Shown: positions 45,825 through 54,891 of the stretch, piece by piece
How positions within the stretch are numbered: position 1 is the first letter of the stretch
Layout of the letters: each line of letters begins with the position of its first letter
Source: Nitratireductor luteus
GTDB lineage: Bacteria; Pseudomonadota; Alphaproteobacteria; Rhizobiales; Rhizobiaceae
Direction: 5' to 3'
Assembly: GCF_026162365.1 (NCBI RefSeq)
Contig: NZ_JAOANW010000001.1
Coordinates: 372,001 to 436,000 of the forward strand
Length of the DNA stretch: 64,000 nucleotides
Notes under the pieces: generated by a model
Told to the model about the DNA's origin: nothing
Database searches by the model: none
Seen by the model: the letters and a program-made list of their open reading frames with translations, nothing else
Program-made: the position numbers and the translations under genes

Positions 45825-45922
45825 GAGCAGCAAAATGCACCTTTAAGTTGTGTTCTGCAACACTTATTGGCTCCAGCAAGACAGTCGTTGGCGCTTCCGA
45901 AGGAGGATGAAGCCGCCCCACC

Positions 45923-46209
45923 GTCGTCATCAACCCTGAGGATCCGTTGATGCGTTTTGGAGGATGCAGGCCCGCAGCAGTTCGTCATCCCGGAAGCCCG
46001 AAGGGCTATCCGGGACCCATTGGAAGAACATCGTAGAGCCCGGCCCAGTCCTCGCCCCGGCACATTGCAACACCACCCGCGCCTTCTGCGGAACCCGGCC
46101 GCGCAAACCCAATAGGTCCCGGCTCTCCCTGCGGTCGGCCGGGATGACGATGTGGGAAACTCGCGCGCTCCCGAGCCTGTCAACGAATGCGCTCAGAGCT
46201 GATGACGAG
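45923..46209. mobile_element. MITE-like repeat, copy B
   Basis: This element starts GTCGTCATCAACCCTG and ends CAGAGCTGATGACGAG (46194-46209), an imperfect version of copy A's termini. Its core 45981-46151 begins TTCGTCATCCCGG and ends GGCCGGGATGACGA, and matches copy A along most of its length with scattered differences. It lies 402 bp from copy A in the same orientation. Confidence 0.75.
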
Positions 46210-46277
46210 GTCGGTGCCAATTTCGCCATCCCGCAAGCGCGGAACGCAACGCAGAATTGATCGCAAGGCGTGGGTGA

Positions 46278-48197
46278 TCAGGCGCGGACGGCTTGATCGG
46301 CACGGCCAAGCGCCGCAAATACGGTGCCCACGATGCCCGCCGCGTCGAGCCCGGCATCCGCCACCATCTTTTCCGGCTTGGCGTGGTCCATGAAGATGTC
46401 GGGCATCACCAGCGGGCGCAGCTTCAGGCCGCTTTCCAGCAGCCCCTCATGCGCCAGGAAATGCATGACATGCGCGCTGAAGCCGCCGACTGAGCCTTCC
46501 TCGACGGTCACCAGAACCTCGTGGTTTTCAGCGAGGGCGCGTATCAGTGCCTCGTCCAGCGGCTTGGCGAAGCGGGCGTCGGCGACGGTGGTGGAAAGGC
46601 CCGCCGAATCCAGCTCGTCCGCCGCCTTGAGGCAGTCGGCCAGCCGCGCGCCGTAGGAAAGGATGGCGACCTTGGAGCCCTCGCGCATGATCCGGCCCTT
46701 GCCGATCTCCAGCACCTCGCCGCGCTCCGGCATGTCGACGCCGACGCCATTGCCGCGCGGATAGCGGAAGGCGATGGGCCCGCTGTCGTGGACGGCCGCC
46801 GTGCGCACCATGTGCTTCAGCTCCGCCTCGTCGCCCGCCGCCATCACCACGAAGTTCGGCAGGCTCGCCAGATAGGCTATGTCGAAAGCGCCGCAGTGGG
46901 TCGCCCCGTCGGCGCCGACGAAGCCGGCGCGGTCTATGGCAAAGCGCACCGGCAGGTTCTGGATCGCCACGTCATGCACCACCTGATCGTAGGCGCGCTG
47001 CAGGAAGGTGGAATAGATGGCCGCGAATGGCCGGTAGCCCTCGGTCGCCATGCCGGCGGCGAAGGTCACGCCGTGCTGTTCGGCGATGCCGACATCGAAG
47101 GTGCGGCCGGGAAATTCCTTGCCGAACAGATCGAGCCCGGTGCCCGACGGCATGGCCGCGGTAACGGCCACGATGCGGTCGTCCTCGCGCGCTTCCTCGA
47201 TGAGGCTCTGCGCGAAAACCTTGGTGTAGGAGGGCGCGTTGGAAGGGGCCTTGGCCTGCGCGCCCGTGATGACGTCGAACTTCGACACGCCGTGATATTT
47301 GTCGGCGGCGGCTTCGGCCGGCGCATAGCCCTTGCCCTTCTGGGTCACGACATGGATCAGCACCGGGCCCTGGCCGTGGTCGCGCACATTCTTCAGGACC
47401 GGGATGAGATGCTCCAGATTGTGCCCGTCGATCGGGCCGATATGGAAGAAGCCCATCTCCTCGAACAGCGTGCCGCCGGTGACATAGCCGCGCGCATGCT
47501 CCACGGCGCGGGTGATGGCGCGGTCGACATTCTTGCCGAGATAGGAGGTCAGCTTCTTTCCGAAGTCGCGAAAGCCCTGATAGGTGCGGCCGGAGGCCAG
47601 GCGCGCGAGATAAGCGCTCATCGCGCCCTGGGGCGGGGCGATCGACATGTCGTTGTCGTTGAGGATGACGATCAGGCGCGCATCCAGCGCGCCGGCATTG
47701 TTCATCGCCTCATAGGCCATGCCGGCGGACATGGCCCCATCGCCGATGACCGAGATGACGTTGTTGCGCCGGCCTTTCAGGTCGCGGGCCACCGCCATGC
47801 CGAGGCCGGCCGAGATCGACGTGGACGAATGGGCCGCGCCGAAGGCGTCGTATTCGCTTTCCACGCGCCTGGTGAAGCCGGAGAGCCCGCCTTCCTGCCG
47901 CAGGGTGCGGATGCGGTCGCGGCGTCCGGTCAGGATCTTGTGCGGATAGGCCTGATGGCCGACATCCCAGATCAGCCGGTCGTCGGGCGTGTCGAAGACA
48001 TAGTGCAGCGCCACGGTGAGCTCGACCACGCCCAGCCCCGCGCCGAGATGCCCGCCGGTCCGCGACACGGCGTCGATCGTCTCGGCGCGCAGTTCCTCGG
48101 CCAGTTGCGGAAGGTCGCCCTCCCCCAGCCGCTTCATGTCGGCGGGAACACGGATCGTGTCGAGCAGCGGTGTCTGGAGCGGCTTCACGGGCTTCAC
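46278..48197 (-). CDS. dxs: 1-deoxy-D-xylulose-5-phosphate synthase
   Basis: A 639-residue thiamine-diphosphate enzyme, the first step of the MEP isoprenoid pathway. It has [20 protein letters not shown], the ThDP motif [18 protein letters not shown], the catalytic [14 protein letters not shown] and the C-terminal transketolase domain ([16 protein letters not shown]). The start is a GTG at 48197 or 48188, neither with a convincing ribosome binding site; proximity to xseB (25 bp) suggests coupling. Its usual downstream partner tlyA is displaced by repeats. Confidence 0.97.
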   Translation of the reverse strand: MKPVKPLQTPLLDTIRVPADMKRLGEGDLPQLAEELRAETIDAVSRTGGHLGAGLGVVELTVALHYVFDTPDDRLIWDVGHQAYPHKILTGRRDRIRTLRQEGGLSGFTRRVESEYDAFGAAHSSTSISAGLGMAVARDLKGRRNNVISVIGDGAMSAGMAYEAMNNAGALDARLIVILNDNDMSIAPPQGAMSAYLARLASGRTYQGFRDFGKKLTSYLGKNVDRAITRAVEHARGYVTGGTLFEEMGFFHIGPIDGHNLEHLIPVLKNVRDHGQGPVLIHVVTQKGKGYAPAEAAADKYHGVSKFDVITGAQAKAPSNAPSYTKVFAQSLIEEAREDDRIVAVTAAMPSGTGLDLFGKEFPGRTFDVGIAEQHGVTFAAGMATEGYRPFAAIYSTFLQRAYDQVVHDVAIQNLPVRFAIDRAGFVGADGATHCGAFDIAYLASLPNFVVMAAGDEAELKHMVRTAAVHDSGPIAFRYPRGNGVGVDMPERGEVLEIGKGRIMREGSKVAILSYGARLADCLKAADELDSAGLSTTVADARFAKPLDEALIRALAENHEVLVTVEEGSVGGFSAHVMHFLAHEGLLESGLKLRPLVMPDIFMDHAKPEKMVADAGLDAAGIVGTVFAALGRADQAVRA

Positions 48198-48222
48198 TTT
48201 CGGAAAGTGTGGCGGGCGTGGT

Positions 48223-48504
48223 CTATTGCGGGTCGAGAGGCTCGACGCCGGCGGCCTGGCCTTCGCGCGAAAGGCGGATCTTCTCCACCTTGTCCTCGGC
48301 CGCTTTCAGCAGCTTGTCGCAATGCGCCTTCAGGGCTTCGCCGCGCTCATAGATGCGGATCGACTGTTCCAGCGGCACGTCGCCGCGCTCCAGGTCGTTG
48401 ACGATGTTCTCCAGCGCCTCCAGCGCCTGCTCGAAGCTCATCGCCTTGATGTCCTTGTTGGCTTCGGCGGTAGTGGTTTCGCCAATATTGGTCTCGGGGG
48501 TCAT
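48223..48504 (-). CDS. xseB: Exodeoxyribonuclease VII small subunit
   Basis: A 93-residue helical protein matching Xse[41 protein letters not shown] and [11 protein letters not shown]. It binds the large subunit XseA to degrade single-stranded DNA; xseA is not in the window. It sits 3 bp after the deacetylase and 25 bp before dxs, an order common in alphaproteobacteria. Confidence 0.95.
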   Translation of the reverse strand: MTPETNIGETTTAEANKDIKAMSFEQALEALENIVNDLERGDVPLEQSIRIYERGEALKAHCDKLLKAAEDKVEKIRLSREGQAAGVEPLDPQ

Positions 48505-48507
48505 CCC

Positions 48508-49434
48508 TCACCCTTTCATCAAGCGTCCGACATGGGCGGCGACCGAAAGCGCCAGCCCCTCGAGGTCGTAGCCGCCTTCAAGCAGGCTGACAATGCGGCT
48601 GCCGCACAAACGGTCGGCCTTTTCCATAAGCATCGAGGTTGCCCACGCGAAATCCTCCTCGCGAAAGTTCAGATCGGCCAGCGGATCGCGATAATGGGCA
48701 TCGAAACCGGCCGAAATGATGATCAGGTCGGGCCGGAATTCGACGACGCGCGGCAGGATCACCGCATCAAAGGCGTCGCGCAAGGCGTCGCCGCCGTCGC
48801 CGGCGGCCAGCGGCACGTTGACGATGTTGCCCGCTCCCGTCTCGCTGGCCGCGCCGGTGCCCGGATAAAGCGGCATCTCATGCGTGGAGCAGTACATGAC
48901 GGTCGGGTCGTCCCAGAATATGTCCTGCGTGCCGTTGCCGTGGTGCACGTCCCAGTCGACGATGACCACGCGCTCGGCGCCATGCGCCTTCTGGGCATGG
49001 CGCGCGGCGATCGCGGCGTTGTTGAAGAGGCAAAAGCCCATGGCCTTGTTCTTCTCGGCGTGATGGCCCGGCGGGCGGGTCGCCACGAAGGCGTTGTCCG
49101 CCGTGCCGGTAAAGACGGCGTCGACCGCCGCCATCGCGCCGCCGACGGCGCGCAGCGCTGCCTCGTAGCTTCCGGGGCTGACGGACGTGTCCGCGTCGAT
49201 GCGCGCCATCCCGGTTTCCGGGACCGTGCCGCGCACCCGCGCGCGGTAGCTTTCGGGATGGGCCAAAAGGATCGCCGCCTCGTCGGCCAGCGGCGCCTCG
49301 GCCCGGTCGAGCGGCTCGAAAACCTCATGCTGCAGCACGCGCTCGATGGCGCGCAGCCTGTCCGGGCGCTCCGGATGGCCGGGAGGCGTGATGTGTTCGA
49401 GGCAGGCGGGATGGCTGTACAATCTCGTGGTCAT
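48508..49434 (-). CDS. Histone deacetylase family protein
   Basis: A 308-residue Zn-dependent deacetylase of the class II HDAC/acetoin-utilisation type. Motifs are HPERPDRL, the catalytic RPPGHHAEK, the metal site WDVHHGNGTQD, SAGFDAHYRDPL, and the C-terminal LLEGGYDLEGL. Bacterial members deacetylate small molecules such as acetylpolyamines or proteins. The ATG at 49434 has GGGG close by. It leads the xseB-dxs set. Confidence 0.93.
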   Translation of the reverse strand: MTTRLYSHPACLEHITPPGHPERPDRLRAIERVLQHEVFEPLDRAEAPLADEAAILLAHPESYRARVRGTVPETGMARIDADTSVSPGSYEAALRAVGGAMAAVDAVFTGTADNAFVATRPPGHHAEKNKAMGFCLFNNAAIAARHAQKAHGAERVVIVDWDVHHGNGTQDIFWDDPTVMYCSTHEMPLYPGTGAASETGAGNIVNVPLAAGDGGDALRDAFDAVILPRVVEFRPDLIIISAGFDAHYRDPLADLNFREEDFAWATSMLMEKADRLCGSRIVSLLEGGYDLEGLALSVAAHVGRLMKG

Positions 49435-49445
49435 GCCCCGATATA

Positions 49446-49545
49446 GAGCAAGTCCGGAAAAGTGGGAACCGGTTTTCCGAAAAGACTTGCGACCAAACAA
49501 AGGCTTAGAGCGAGATTTTGTTTCTGCCAAAATCGGCTCTAAGCG
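49446..49545. repeat. Two adjacent hairpin repeats upstream of the deacetylase
   Basis: The first hairpin has arms GCAAGTCCGGAAAA and TTTTCCGAAAAGACTTGC, a member of the GGAAAA family also at 2550 and 27887. The second has exact arms CTTAGAGC/GCTCTAAG (49504-49511 and 49536-49543) and GATTTTG/CAAAATC inside. They fill most of the gap between the deacetylase and the tetR gene. Confidence 0.6.
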
Positions 49546-49624
49546 GGAATTGGCCGTTTGGCCACGCCCCTTTCGCCTTCGGGCATAGGCCTGGTCCGTC
49601 AGTCAACGCCGCCAGGCGGAAGAT

Positions 49625-50230
49625 TCACTGCCGCGCGGGCTTGTCTGCCAGCAGTCCTTCAAGCAGCACCCTGAAGGCACCCACCGCCCTTCGCGACGTC
49701 TCTTCCGGATCGGGCGCGTTGGCGATCCACAGCGAAGCGTTCAGCGACGCGCCGTTGATCAGATGCGCCATGGCGTCCGGGTCGAGATCGACGATCGTGC
49801 CGGCATCCCGCAGCCTGCGCAGATTCGTCGAAAGCGAGGCGATGCAGGCGCTCTGGTTCGGCCATGTCGTGGGATCGCCGAGAACGGCGGGACCGTCGCG
49901 CAGCATGATGCGCTGGATTTCCGGCTCGAGCGCCATTCTCAGATAGGCGATGCACTCGTCCACGAACCCCTGCCACGGCGTTTCGGCGTCCGCCGTGATC
50001 TCGCGAAGGCGTTCGTTCATCTCCGCGTCGATTTCCGCGATCACGGCTTCCAGCAGGCCCTTCTTGCCGCCGAAATGGTGATAGAGCGCGCCGCGCGTCA
50101 GCCCCGCCTCGGCGGTGAAGTCATCCATCGACGCGTCCGCATAGCCGACGGTGCCGAAGGCCTGGCGGGCAGCGGCGACCAGCTTGGCACGGGTTTCTGC
50201 GATCATTTCGCTGCGCGGTTTATGCGCCAT
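49625..50230 (-). CDS. TetR family transcriptional regulator
   Basis: A 201-residue regulator with an N-terminal TetR helix-turn-helix (ETRAKLVAAARQAFGTVGY, then GLTRGALYHHFGGKKGLLEA) and a ligand-binding C-terminal domain. It is divergent from an MFS transporter, and three copies of a 17-bp palindrome fill the region between them, so it very likely represses both. The inducer is probably a substrate of the transporter. The ATG at 50230 gives a normal N-terminus; the frame to 50272 would run through an operator. Confidence 0.95.
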   Translation of the reverse strand: MAHKPRSEMIAETRAKLVAAARQAFGTVGYADASMDDFTAEAGLTRGALYHHFGGKKGLLEAVIAEIDAEMNERLREITADAETPWQGFVDECIAYLRMALEPEIQRIMLRDGPAVLGDPTTWPNQSACIASLSTNLRRLRDAGTIVDLDPDAMAHLINGASLNASLWIANAPDPEETSRRAVGAFRVLLEGLLADKPARQ

Positions 50231-50245
50231 CCATTCCTCGTCTTC

Positions 50246-50315
50246 ACATACGCTACGTATATTATTTGACATACGAACCGTATGTCATTATCTGATGAAC
50301 ATACGCAGCGTATGT
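50246..50315 (+). promoter_or_regulatory. Three TetR operators and the MFS gene promoter
   Basis: Operators ACATACG-N3-CGTATGT lie at 50269-50285 and 50299-50315 as perfect palindromes, and at 50246-50262 with one mismatch. On the right strand TTGACA (50266-50271) and TATCTG (50289-50294) are 17 bp apart, so operator 2 fills the promoter spacer and operator 3 lies at the start site. Binding at either should block transcription. Confidence 0.8.
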
Positions 50316-50350
50316 AAACCTCTTCGCACCCTCCATCAAGGATCACATCG

Positions 50351-51571
50351 ATGCCTAACCCTTATAGCGAGATCTTCAAGGCGCCGGGAGCCAAAGGCTT
50401 CGCCGCTGCCGGCTTCCTCGCCCGGCTGCCGATCGCCATGGTGCCGATCGGCATCGTCGCCATGCTGTCCCAGACACAGGGCGAATACTGGTTGGCAGGG
50501 GCCGTTTCCGCCACCTTCGCGCTGACCAATGCTTTCCTCGCCCCGCAAATCTCGCGTCGGGTCGACAGGCTCGGCCAGACGGCCGTGGTGGGGCCCACCA
50601 CCGCCATCTCCGTCGTCGCGTTCATGGCGCTGATCGCCGCCGCGAACCAGGACTGGCCTGCCTGGACGTTGTTCGTCTCGGCGTTCCTGGCCGCAGCCAT
50701 GCCCAGCATGCCGGCGATGATACGCGCACGCTGGACGGGGATCTTCCGCAACAGGCCCGAGCTGAATACCGCCTTCGCCTTCGAATCGGCGGCCGACGAA
50801 CTGATGTACATCGCCGGCGCGTCGCTCTCGGTGGGCCTGAGCGTCTCCCTGTTCCCGGAAGCGGGCATGCTGGTCAGCACGCTGTTCCTGGCCGTGGGCA
50901 CGGTTGCTTTCCTGCTCCAGCGGTCGACCGAACCGACCCTCCGGCCCACCATGGACGTCGCCAGCGTTTCGGCGATCAGGCTGAGGCCGGTGCAGATCCT
51001 CACGCTTGCGCTGGTGTTCATAGGCGCGATCTTCGCCACCGCCGAAGTGAGCGCGGTCGCGATCACCAAGGAACTTGGGCAGCCCGGCGCGGCCAGCCTG
51101 GTGATCGGCGTCTATGCGGTCGGATCGTTCGTCGTGGGGCTCGTGCTGGGGGCGCTCAACCTCGCCACGCCGCTGCACCGCCAGCTCGCCATCGCCGTCA
51201 CGGTGATCGCGGTGACAACCGTGCCGCTGCTCTTCGCCGACACGGTGGCTCTCCTGGCGCTGGCCGTGTTCGTCAGCGGACTTGCCATCTCGCCGACCTT
51301 CATCACCGCATTCGGGCTGATCGAGCGCCGCGTGCCGGAAACGGCGCTGACCGAGGGTATCACCTGGGTGATGACCGGCATCGGCATCGGCATGGCCGCG
51401 GGCGCGTTCACGGCCGGCTGGGTGGTCGACACTTTCGGTCCGCATAACGGCTTCTGGGTTTCCGTCGTGTCGGCAATGGCGGCACTGCTGACGGTTCTTC
51501 TCGGGCAGCGGGTGCTGGCCGACGGAGGACGCGCGCCCATCGCAACACCTGTGCCGCAACCTGCCGAATAG
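50351..51571 (+). CDS. MFS transporter
   Basis: A 406-residue major facilitator protein with about twelve membrane helices and a cytoplasmic loop near residue 195 (QRSTEPTLRPTMD). The first loop has the family-like QISRRVDRLGQ. It is paired with a TetR repressor, the usual layout for a drug or metabolite efflux pump, but the substrate is not identifiable. Signal strength comes from the operator-rich promoter upstream. Confidence 0.93.
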   Translation: MPNPYSEIFKAPGAKGFAAAGFLARLPIAMVPIGIVAMLSQTQGEYWLAGAVSATFALTNAFLAPQISRRVDRLGQTAVVGPTTAISVVAFMALIAAANQDWPAWTLFVSAFLAAAMPSMPAMIRARWTGIFRNRPELNTAFAFESAADELMYIAGASLSVGLSVSLFPEAGMLVSTLFLAVGTVAFLLQRSTEPTLRPTMDVASVSAIRLRPVQILTLALVFIGAIFATAEVSAVAITKELGQPGAASLVIGVYAVGSFVVGLVLGALNLATPLHRQLAIAVTVIAVTTVPLLFADTVALLALAVFVSGLAISPTFITAFGLIERRVPETALTEGITWVMTGIGIGMAAGAFTAGWVVDTFGPHNGFWVSVVSAMAALLTVLLGQRVLADGGRAPIATPVPQPAE

Positions 51572-51602
51572 AGCAATTCCAGGAAGATTGGACGCTCGAA
51601 AG

Positions 51603-51629
51603 AAAAGGCTCCGCCTCGATGCGGGGCCT
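51603..51629 (-). terminator. Terminator downstream of ribB
   Basis: On the leftward strand GGCCCCGC and GCGGAGCC form a stem with one mismatch around TCGAG, followed by TTTTCTTT. It lies 7 bp after the ribB stop and also separates the convergent MFS gene. Confidence 0.7.
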
Positions 51630-51635
51630 CTTCTG

Positions 51636-52736
51636 CTAAAGGATATCCGTGGAGGCGATCTCGATGCCGAAGCCTTCCAGTCCGACATAGTGGCGCTCGC
51701 GCGATGCGATGAGGCGGATGGACGAGATGCCGAGGTCGCGCAGGATTTGCGCCCCGAGCCCGATCTCGCGCCATTCACTTTCGCGCTGGAGGGCTTCCGC
51801 ATGCGCTTCGCTGTCCGCCGTGCCGTGGGCACGACGCTGCTGGTGGGCCACGCCGATGGAGCCTTCGCGCAGATAGACCAGCACGCCGCGTCCCTGCGCC
51901 GCCATGTGCTCCACGGTCTTTTGCAGGCGTTGTTCGGCGCCGAAGACATCCTCTGCCACATCCTCCGTGTGCAGCCGCACCGGAATCTCGTACCCGTCCC
52001 GGATATCGCCGAACACGATGGCCAGATGCTGCATCGCCTCCCAGGGCAATGTGTAGGCGTGGGCGGTTGCGGGGCCGGAACGTGTCGTGATGGGAAAGGT
52101 GCCGACGCGCTCGACCAGCGTTTCCTGGCGCTGCCGGTAGGCGATGAGATCGGCGACGGAGACCTGCTTCAGCCCGTGCTCCTCGGCGAAGGCCTGCACG
52201 TCCGGCCCGCGCTTTACCGCCCCGTCGTCATTGACCAGTTCGCAGATGACGCCGATCGGCGGCAGGCCGGCCAGCTTGCAAAGATCGACGGCTGCTTCCG
52301 TATGTCCCGAGCGCATCAGCACGCCGCCTTCGCGGGCCACCAGCGGAAAGATGTGGCCCGGCCGCACGAAGTCGGATGCGCCGACATTGGGATTGGCGAG
52401 GTTGCGCACCGTCAGGGTGCGGTCCTCGGCCGATATGCCGGTGGTCGTGCCGTGCTTGAAATCCACGCTGACGGTAAAGGCCGTCTGGTGCGGCGCGTCG
52501 TTGTCGGCGACCATGGGCGCCAGGCTGAGGCGCTTGGCCTCCTCGCGCGGCATGGGCGCACAGACGATGCCGGACGTGTGGCGCACAATGAAGGCCATCT
52601 TCTCCGGCGTGCAATGCACCGCCGCGACGATCAGGTCGCCTTCGTTCTCGCGCCCGTCATCGTCCATGACGACGACGATCTCGCCAGCTTCAAAGGCGCG
52701 CAGCGCCTCGACGACTTTCTTCTGATCGTATGGCAT
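51636..52736 (-). CDS. ribB: 3,4-dihydroxy-2-butanone-4-phosphate synthase with degenerate GTP cyclohydrolase II domain
   Basis: A 366-residue RibBA-type protein. The N-terminal ~205 residues are a complete DHBP synthase: DDDGRENEGDLIVAA, PHQTAFTVSVDFKHGTTTGISA, FVRPGHIFPLVAREGGVL and GHTEAAVDL. The C-terminal domain keeps the GCHII fold, but its zinc cysteines are missing (RLHTEDVAEDVFGAEQRLQK where active enzymes have CxxDxxxxxxCxC), so it should be inactive as a cyclohydrolase. It supplies the four-carbon unit of riboflavin. It lies 80 bp after aroC; no FMN riboswitch is seen. Confidence 0.95.
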   Translation of the reverse strand: MPYDQKKVVEALRAFEAGEIVVVMDDDGRENEGDLIVAAVHCTPEKMAFIVRHTSGIVCAPMPREEAKRLSLAPMVADNDAPHQTAFTVSVDFKHGTTTGISAEDRTLTVRNLANPNVGASDFVRPGHIFPLVAREGGVLMRSGHTEAAVDLCKLAGLPPIGVICELVNDDGAVKRGPDVQAFAEEHGLKQVSVADLIAYRQRQETLVERVGTFPITTRSGPATAHAYTLPWEAMQHLAIVFGDIRDGYEIPVRLHTEDVAEDVFGAEQRLQKTVEHMAAQGRGVLVYLREGSIGVAHQQRRAHGTADSEAHAEALQRESEWREIGLGAQILRDLGISSIRLIASRERHYVGLEGFGIEIASTDIL

Positions 52737-52816
52737 CTATTGCATTGTTCCAATTGGTGAATGGTGAATGGTGCGGCAGGCTTGTCCAGAACAACGAGCA
52801 CCGAGACCAATCCTGT

Positions 52817-53917
52817 TCACTGTTTCCCTGTCTGTCCCCGATGGCGCAGATAATGATCGGCGATGGTGCAGGCAAGCATTGCTTCGGCGATAGGCACAGC
52901 GCGGATGCCCACGCAGGGGTCGTGCCGTCCCTTGGTCATGACGTCGACCTCCGCACCGTCCTTGTCCACGGATTTGCGCGGCGTGAGGATGGAGGATGTC
53001 GGCTTGACGGCGAAACGGGCGACGATGGGCCCGCCGGTGGAAATGCCGCCCAGCACGCCGCCTGAATTGTTGGACAGGAAGACCGGCTTCCCGTCGGCGC
53101 CCATGCGCATCTCGTCGGCGTTTTCCTCGCCGGTGATGCGGGCCGCCTCGAACCCGTTGCCGATCTCCACGCCCTTGACGGCGTTGATCGACATCAGATT
53201 GGCGCAGATATCCTGGTCCAGCTTGGCATAGATCGGCGCGCCGAGACCCGCCGGCACGCCCTCTGCGACCACTTCGATCACCGCGCCCACTGACGATCCC
53301 TTCTTGCGGATGCCGTCGAGATAGTCCGCGAAGATGGCCACCGAGGCCGGATCTGGCGTGAAGAACGGGTTCTCCGCATGTCCGATGTAATCCCAGTCCC
53401 AATTGGTGCGGTCGATGGTTTTTTCGCCCATCGCGACCAGCGCCCCGCGCACGACCATGCCCGGCACGACCTTGCGGGCCAGCGCGCCGGCGGCAACGCG
53501 CGTGGCCGTTTCCCGCGCCGAAGACCGGCCCCCGCCGCGGTAGTCCCTGAGGCCGTATTTTGCCTCATAAGTGTAATCGGCGTGGCCGGGGCGAAACCGC
53601 TTGGCGATATCGCTGTAATCCTTCGACCTTTGATCGACATTCTCGATCAGCATGGAAACCGGTGTGCCGGTGGTGATCAGCGTCTCGCCATCCTCGTCGG
53701 TCATCACGCCGGACAGGATCTTCACCTGGTCGGGCTCCCGCCTTTGCGTGACGAAGCGCGACTGGCCCGGGCGGCGCTTGTCGAGGTCGGCCTGGACCTC
53801 CGCCTGGGTGAAGCGGATGCCGGGCGGGCAGCCGTCGACGACGCAGCCGATGGCCGGCCCATGGCTTTCGCCCCAGGTGGTGACACGGAAGAGATGGCCA
53901 AAAGTGTTGTGAGACAT
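52817..53917 (-). CDS. aroC: Chorismate synthase
   Basis: A 366-residue enzyme for the last step of the shikimate pathway, FMN-dependent. Family signatures are [18 protein letters not shown] near the start, the central [19 protein letters not shown], and the C-terminal [17 protein letters not shown]. The N-terminus [10 protein letters not shown] is typical. It is divergent from the DUF1344 gene. Confidence 0.98.
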   Translation of the reverse strand: MSHNTFGHLFRVTTWGESHGPAIGCVVDGCPPGIRFTQAEVQADLDKRRPGQSRFVTQRREPDQVKILSGVMTDEDGETLITTGTPVSMLIENVDQRSKDYSDIAKRFRPGHADYTYEAKYGLRDYRGGGRSSARETATRVAAGALARKVVPGMVVRGALVAMGEKTIDRTNWDWDYIGHAENPFFTPDPASVAIFADYLDGIRKKGSSVGAVIEVVAEGVPAGLGAPIYAKLDQDICANLMSINAVKGVEIGNGFEAARITGEENADEMRMGADGKPVFLSNNSGGVLGGISTGGPIVARFAVKPTSSILTPRKSVDKDGAEVDVMTKGRHDPCVGIRAVPIAEAMLACTIADHYLRHRGQTGKQ

Positions 53918-54079
53918 GGTCGCCCGATCGCAAGTAGGTTCCGCTAGCTTCTATTGGCCTTTGAAAGCGCGGTCAAACACCGCGTCGCGAACCACTTTTG
54001 ACATATTTTTGGTTTCCACTCCGCTGCATCAACGATACGGTCCGCGTGGTCGGACTACCTTCAGACCAGAGGTTCAATC

Positions 54080-54334
54080 ATGCGCATCGCCGCTGCCGCT
54101 CTTTCCCTTGCCATTTTCCTGTCCCCGGGGCTTGCCCTTGCCGCCGACGCGGAAGGAACGATCACCAAGATCGACGAGGAAACCATGACCATCACGCTCA
54201 GCGACGGCGTGACCTACAAGCTGCCCCAGGACATGAACTTGTCCGGCATCAGCACCGATGTCGACGTCGTCATCGCCTATCTCGAGAAGGAGAATGGCGA
54301 GAAGCAGATCACCGACATGTTCCTGCCGGAGTAG
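54080..54334 (+). CDS. DUF1344 small secreted protein
   Basis: An 84-residue exported protein with a signal peptide (RIAAAALSLAIFLSPGLALA) and a small domain of the DUF1344 type (EGTITKIDEETMTITLSDG, then YKLPQDM), which looks like a minimal OB- or SH3-like beta barrel. CAGAGG precedes the ATG. Such proteins are widespread beside aroC in Rhizobiales; the function is unknown. Confidence 0.88.
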   Translation: MRIAAAALSLAIFLSPGLALAADAEGTITKIDEETMTITLSDGVTYKLPQDMNLSGISTDVDVVIAYLEKENGEKQITDMFLPE

Positions 54335-54353
54335 GGCTCGGCTGCGGCTGCGT

Positions 54354-54536
54354 TCTCATAAACAACTCTGATGAAGCAGTCGACGCACTTGGAAGGGCAA
54401 GAGTTCACCACATCGTCATCCCGGAAAGCCGAAGGCTTATCCGGGACCTATTGGAAGAACAGCATGGAGCGCGGCCCGGTCCTCGCCCCGGCGTATTTCA
54501 GCACCACCCACCCCTTCTGCGGAGACCGGCCGCGCG
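54354..54536. repeat. Truncated copy C of the 45-kb repeat
   Basis: From CTCATAAACAACTCTG through TCGACGCACTTGGAAG and the core CATCGTCATCCCGGAAAGCC to GGAGACCGGCCGCGC, this follows copy A, including its outer flank, but stops before the second half. No closing inverted repeat is found, so the copy is cut off on the right. Confidence 0.7.
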
Positions 54537-54629
54537 CGTACCGTAGAGCGCGGCCCCTCTGAGCTTGTCGAAGGGCCTCGCCTAGTTGCAGTTGCGATTT
54601 GCCGCCGCGCCCCCCCCTGCCCCAGGCCT

Positions 54630-54816
54630 ATCGCATATGGAAGCGGCGTTGCTCCCCCACTCCGTCTCGGCCTTCGGCCGATCCACCTCTCCCCCACAAA
54701 ACGTGGGGAGAGGAAGGGTGCCCTGCATCACGGCCGGTGCTTCCTCTCCCCCGTTGCGGGGGAGAGGTGGACCGCGAAGCGGGACGGAGTGGGGGGAAGG
54801 CGCCGACATATGCGAT
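54630..54816. repeat. Nested palindromic element of 187 bp
   Basis: Exact outer arms ATCGCATATG (54630-54639) and CATATGCGAT (54807-54816) enclose exact inner arms CCCCCACTCCGTC (54654-54666) and GACGGAGTGGGGG (54783-54795). Within are two CCTCTCCCCC/GGGGGAGAGG hairpins. It is non-coding, distinct from the 45-kb family, and fills the gap between DUF1344 and gpmB with copy C. Confidence 0.8.
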
Positions 54817-54891
54817 TCCCCTGCCCTCTGCCCTGAACCTGTCGAATGGACAGAGGGGATGCGAAGGGGCTCAGCGATAATCAACTTACAA

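Noticed and set aside
45160-46277. Short rightward and leftward frames inside the 45-kb repeats (80-270 codons)
   Set aside because: They follow the inverted repeats, differ between copies and have no start signals; only the GIY-YIG remnant is protein-like.
46521-49446. Long rightward frames opposite dxs, xseB and the deacetylase
   Set aside because: They are mirror frames of certain genes with artefactual composition.
52737-52816. Possible FMN riboswitch upstream of ribB
   Set aside because: The gap from aroC is only 80 bp and lacks the conserved FMN-element blocks.
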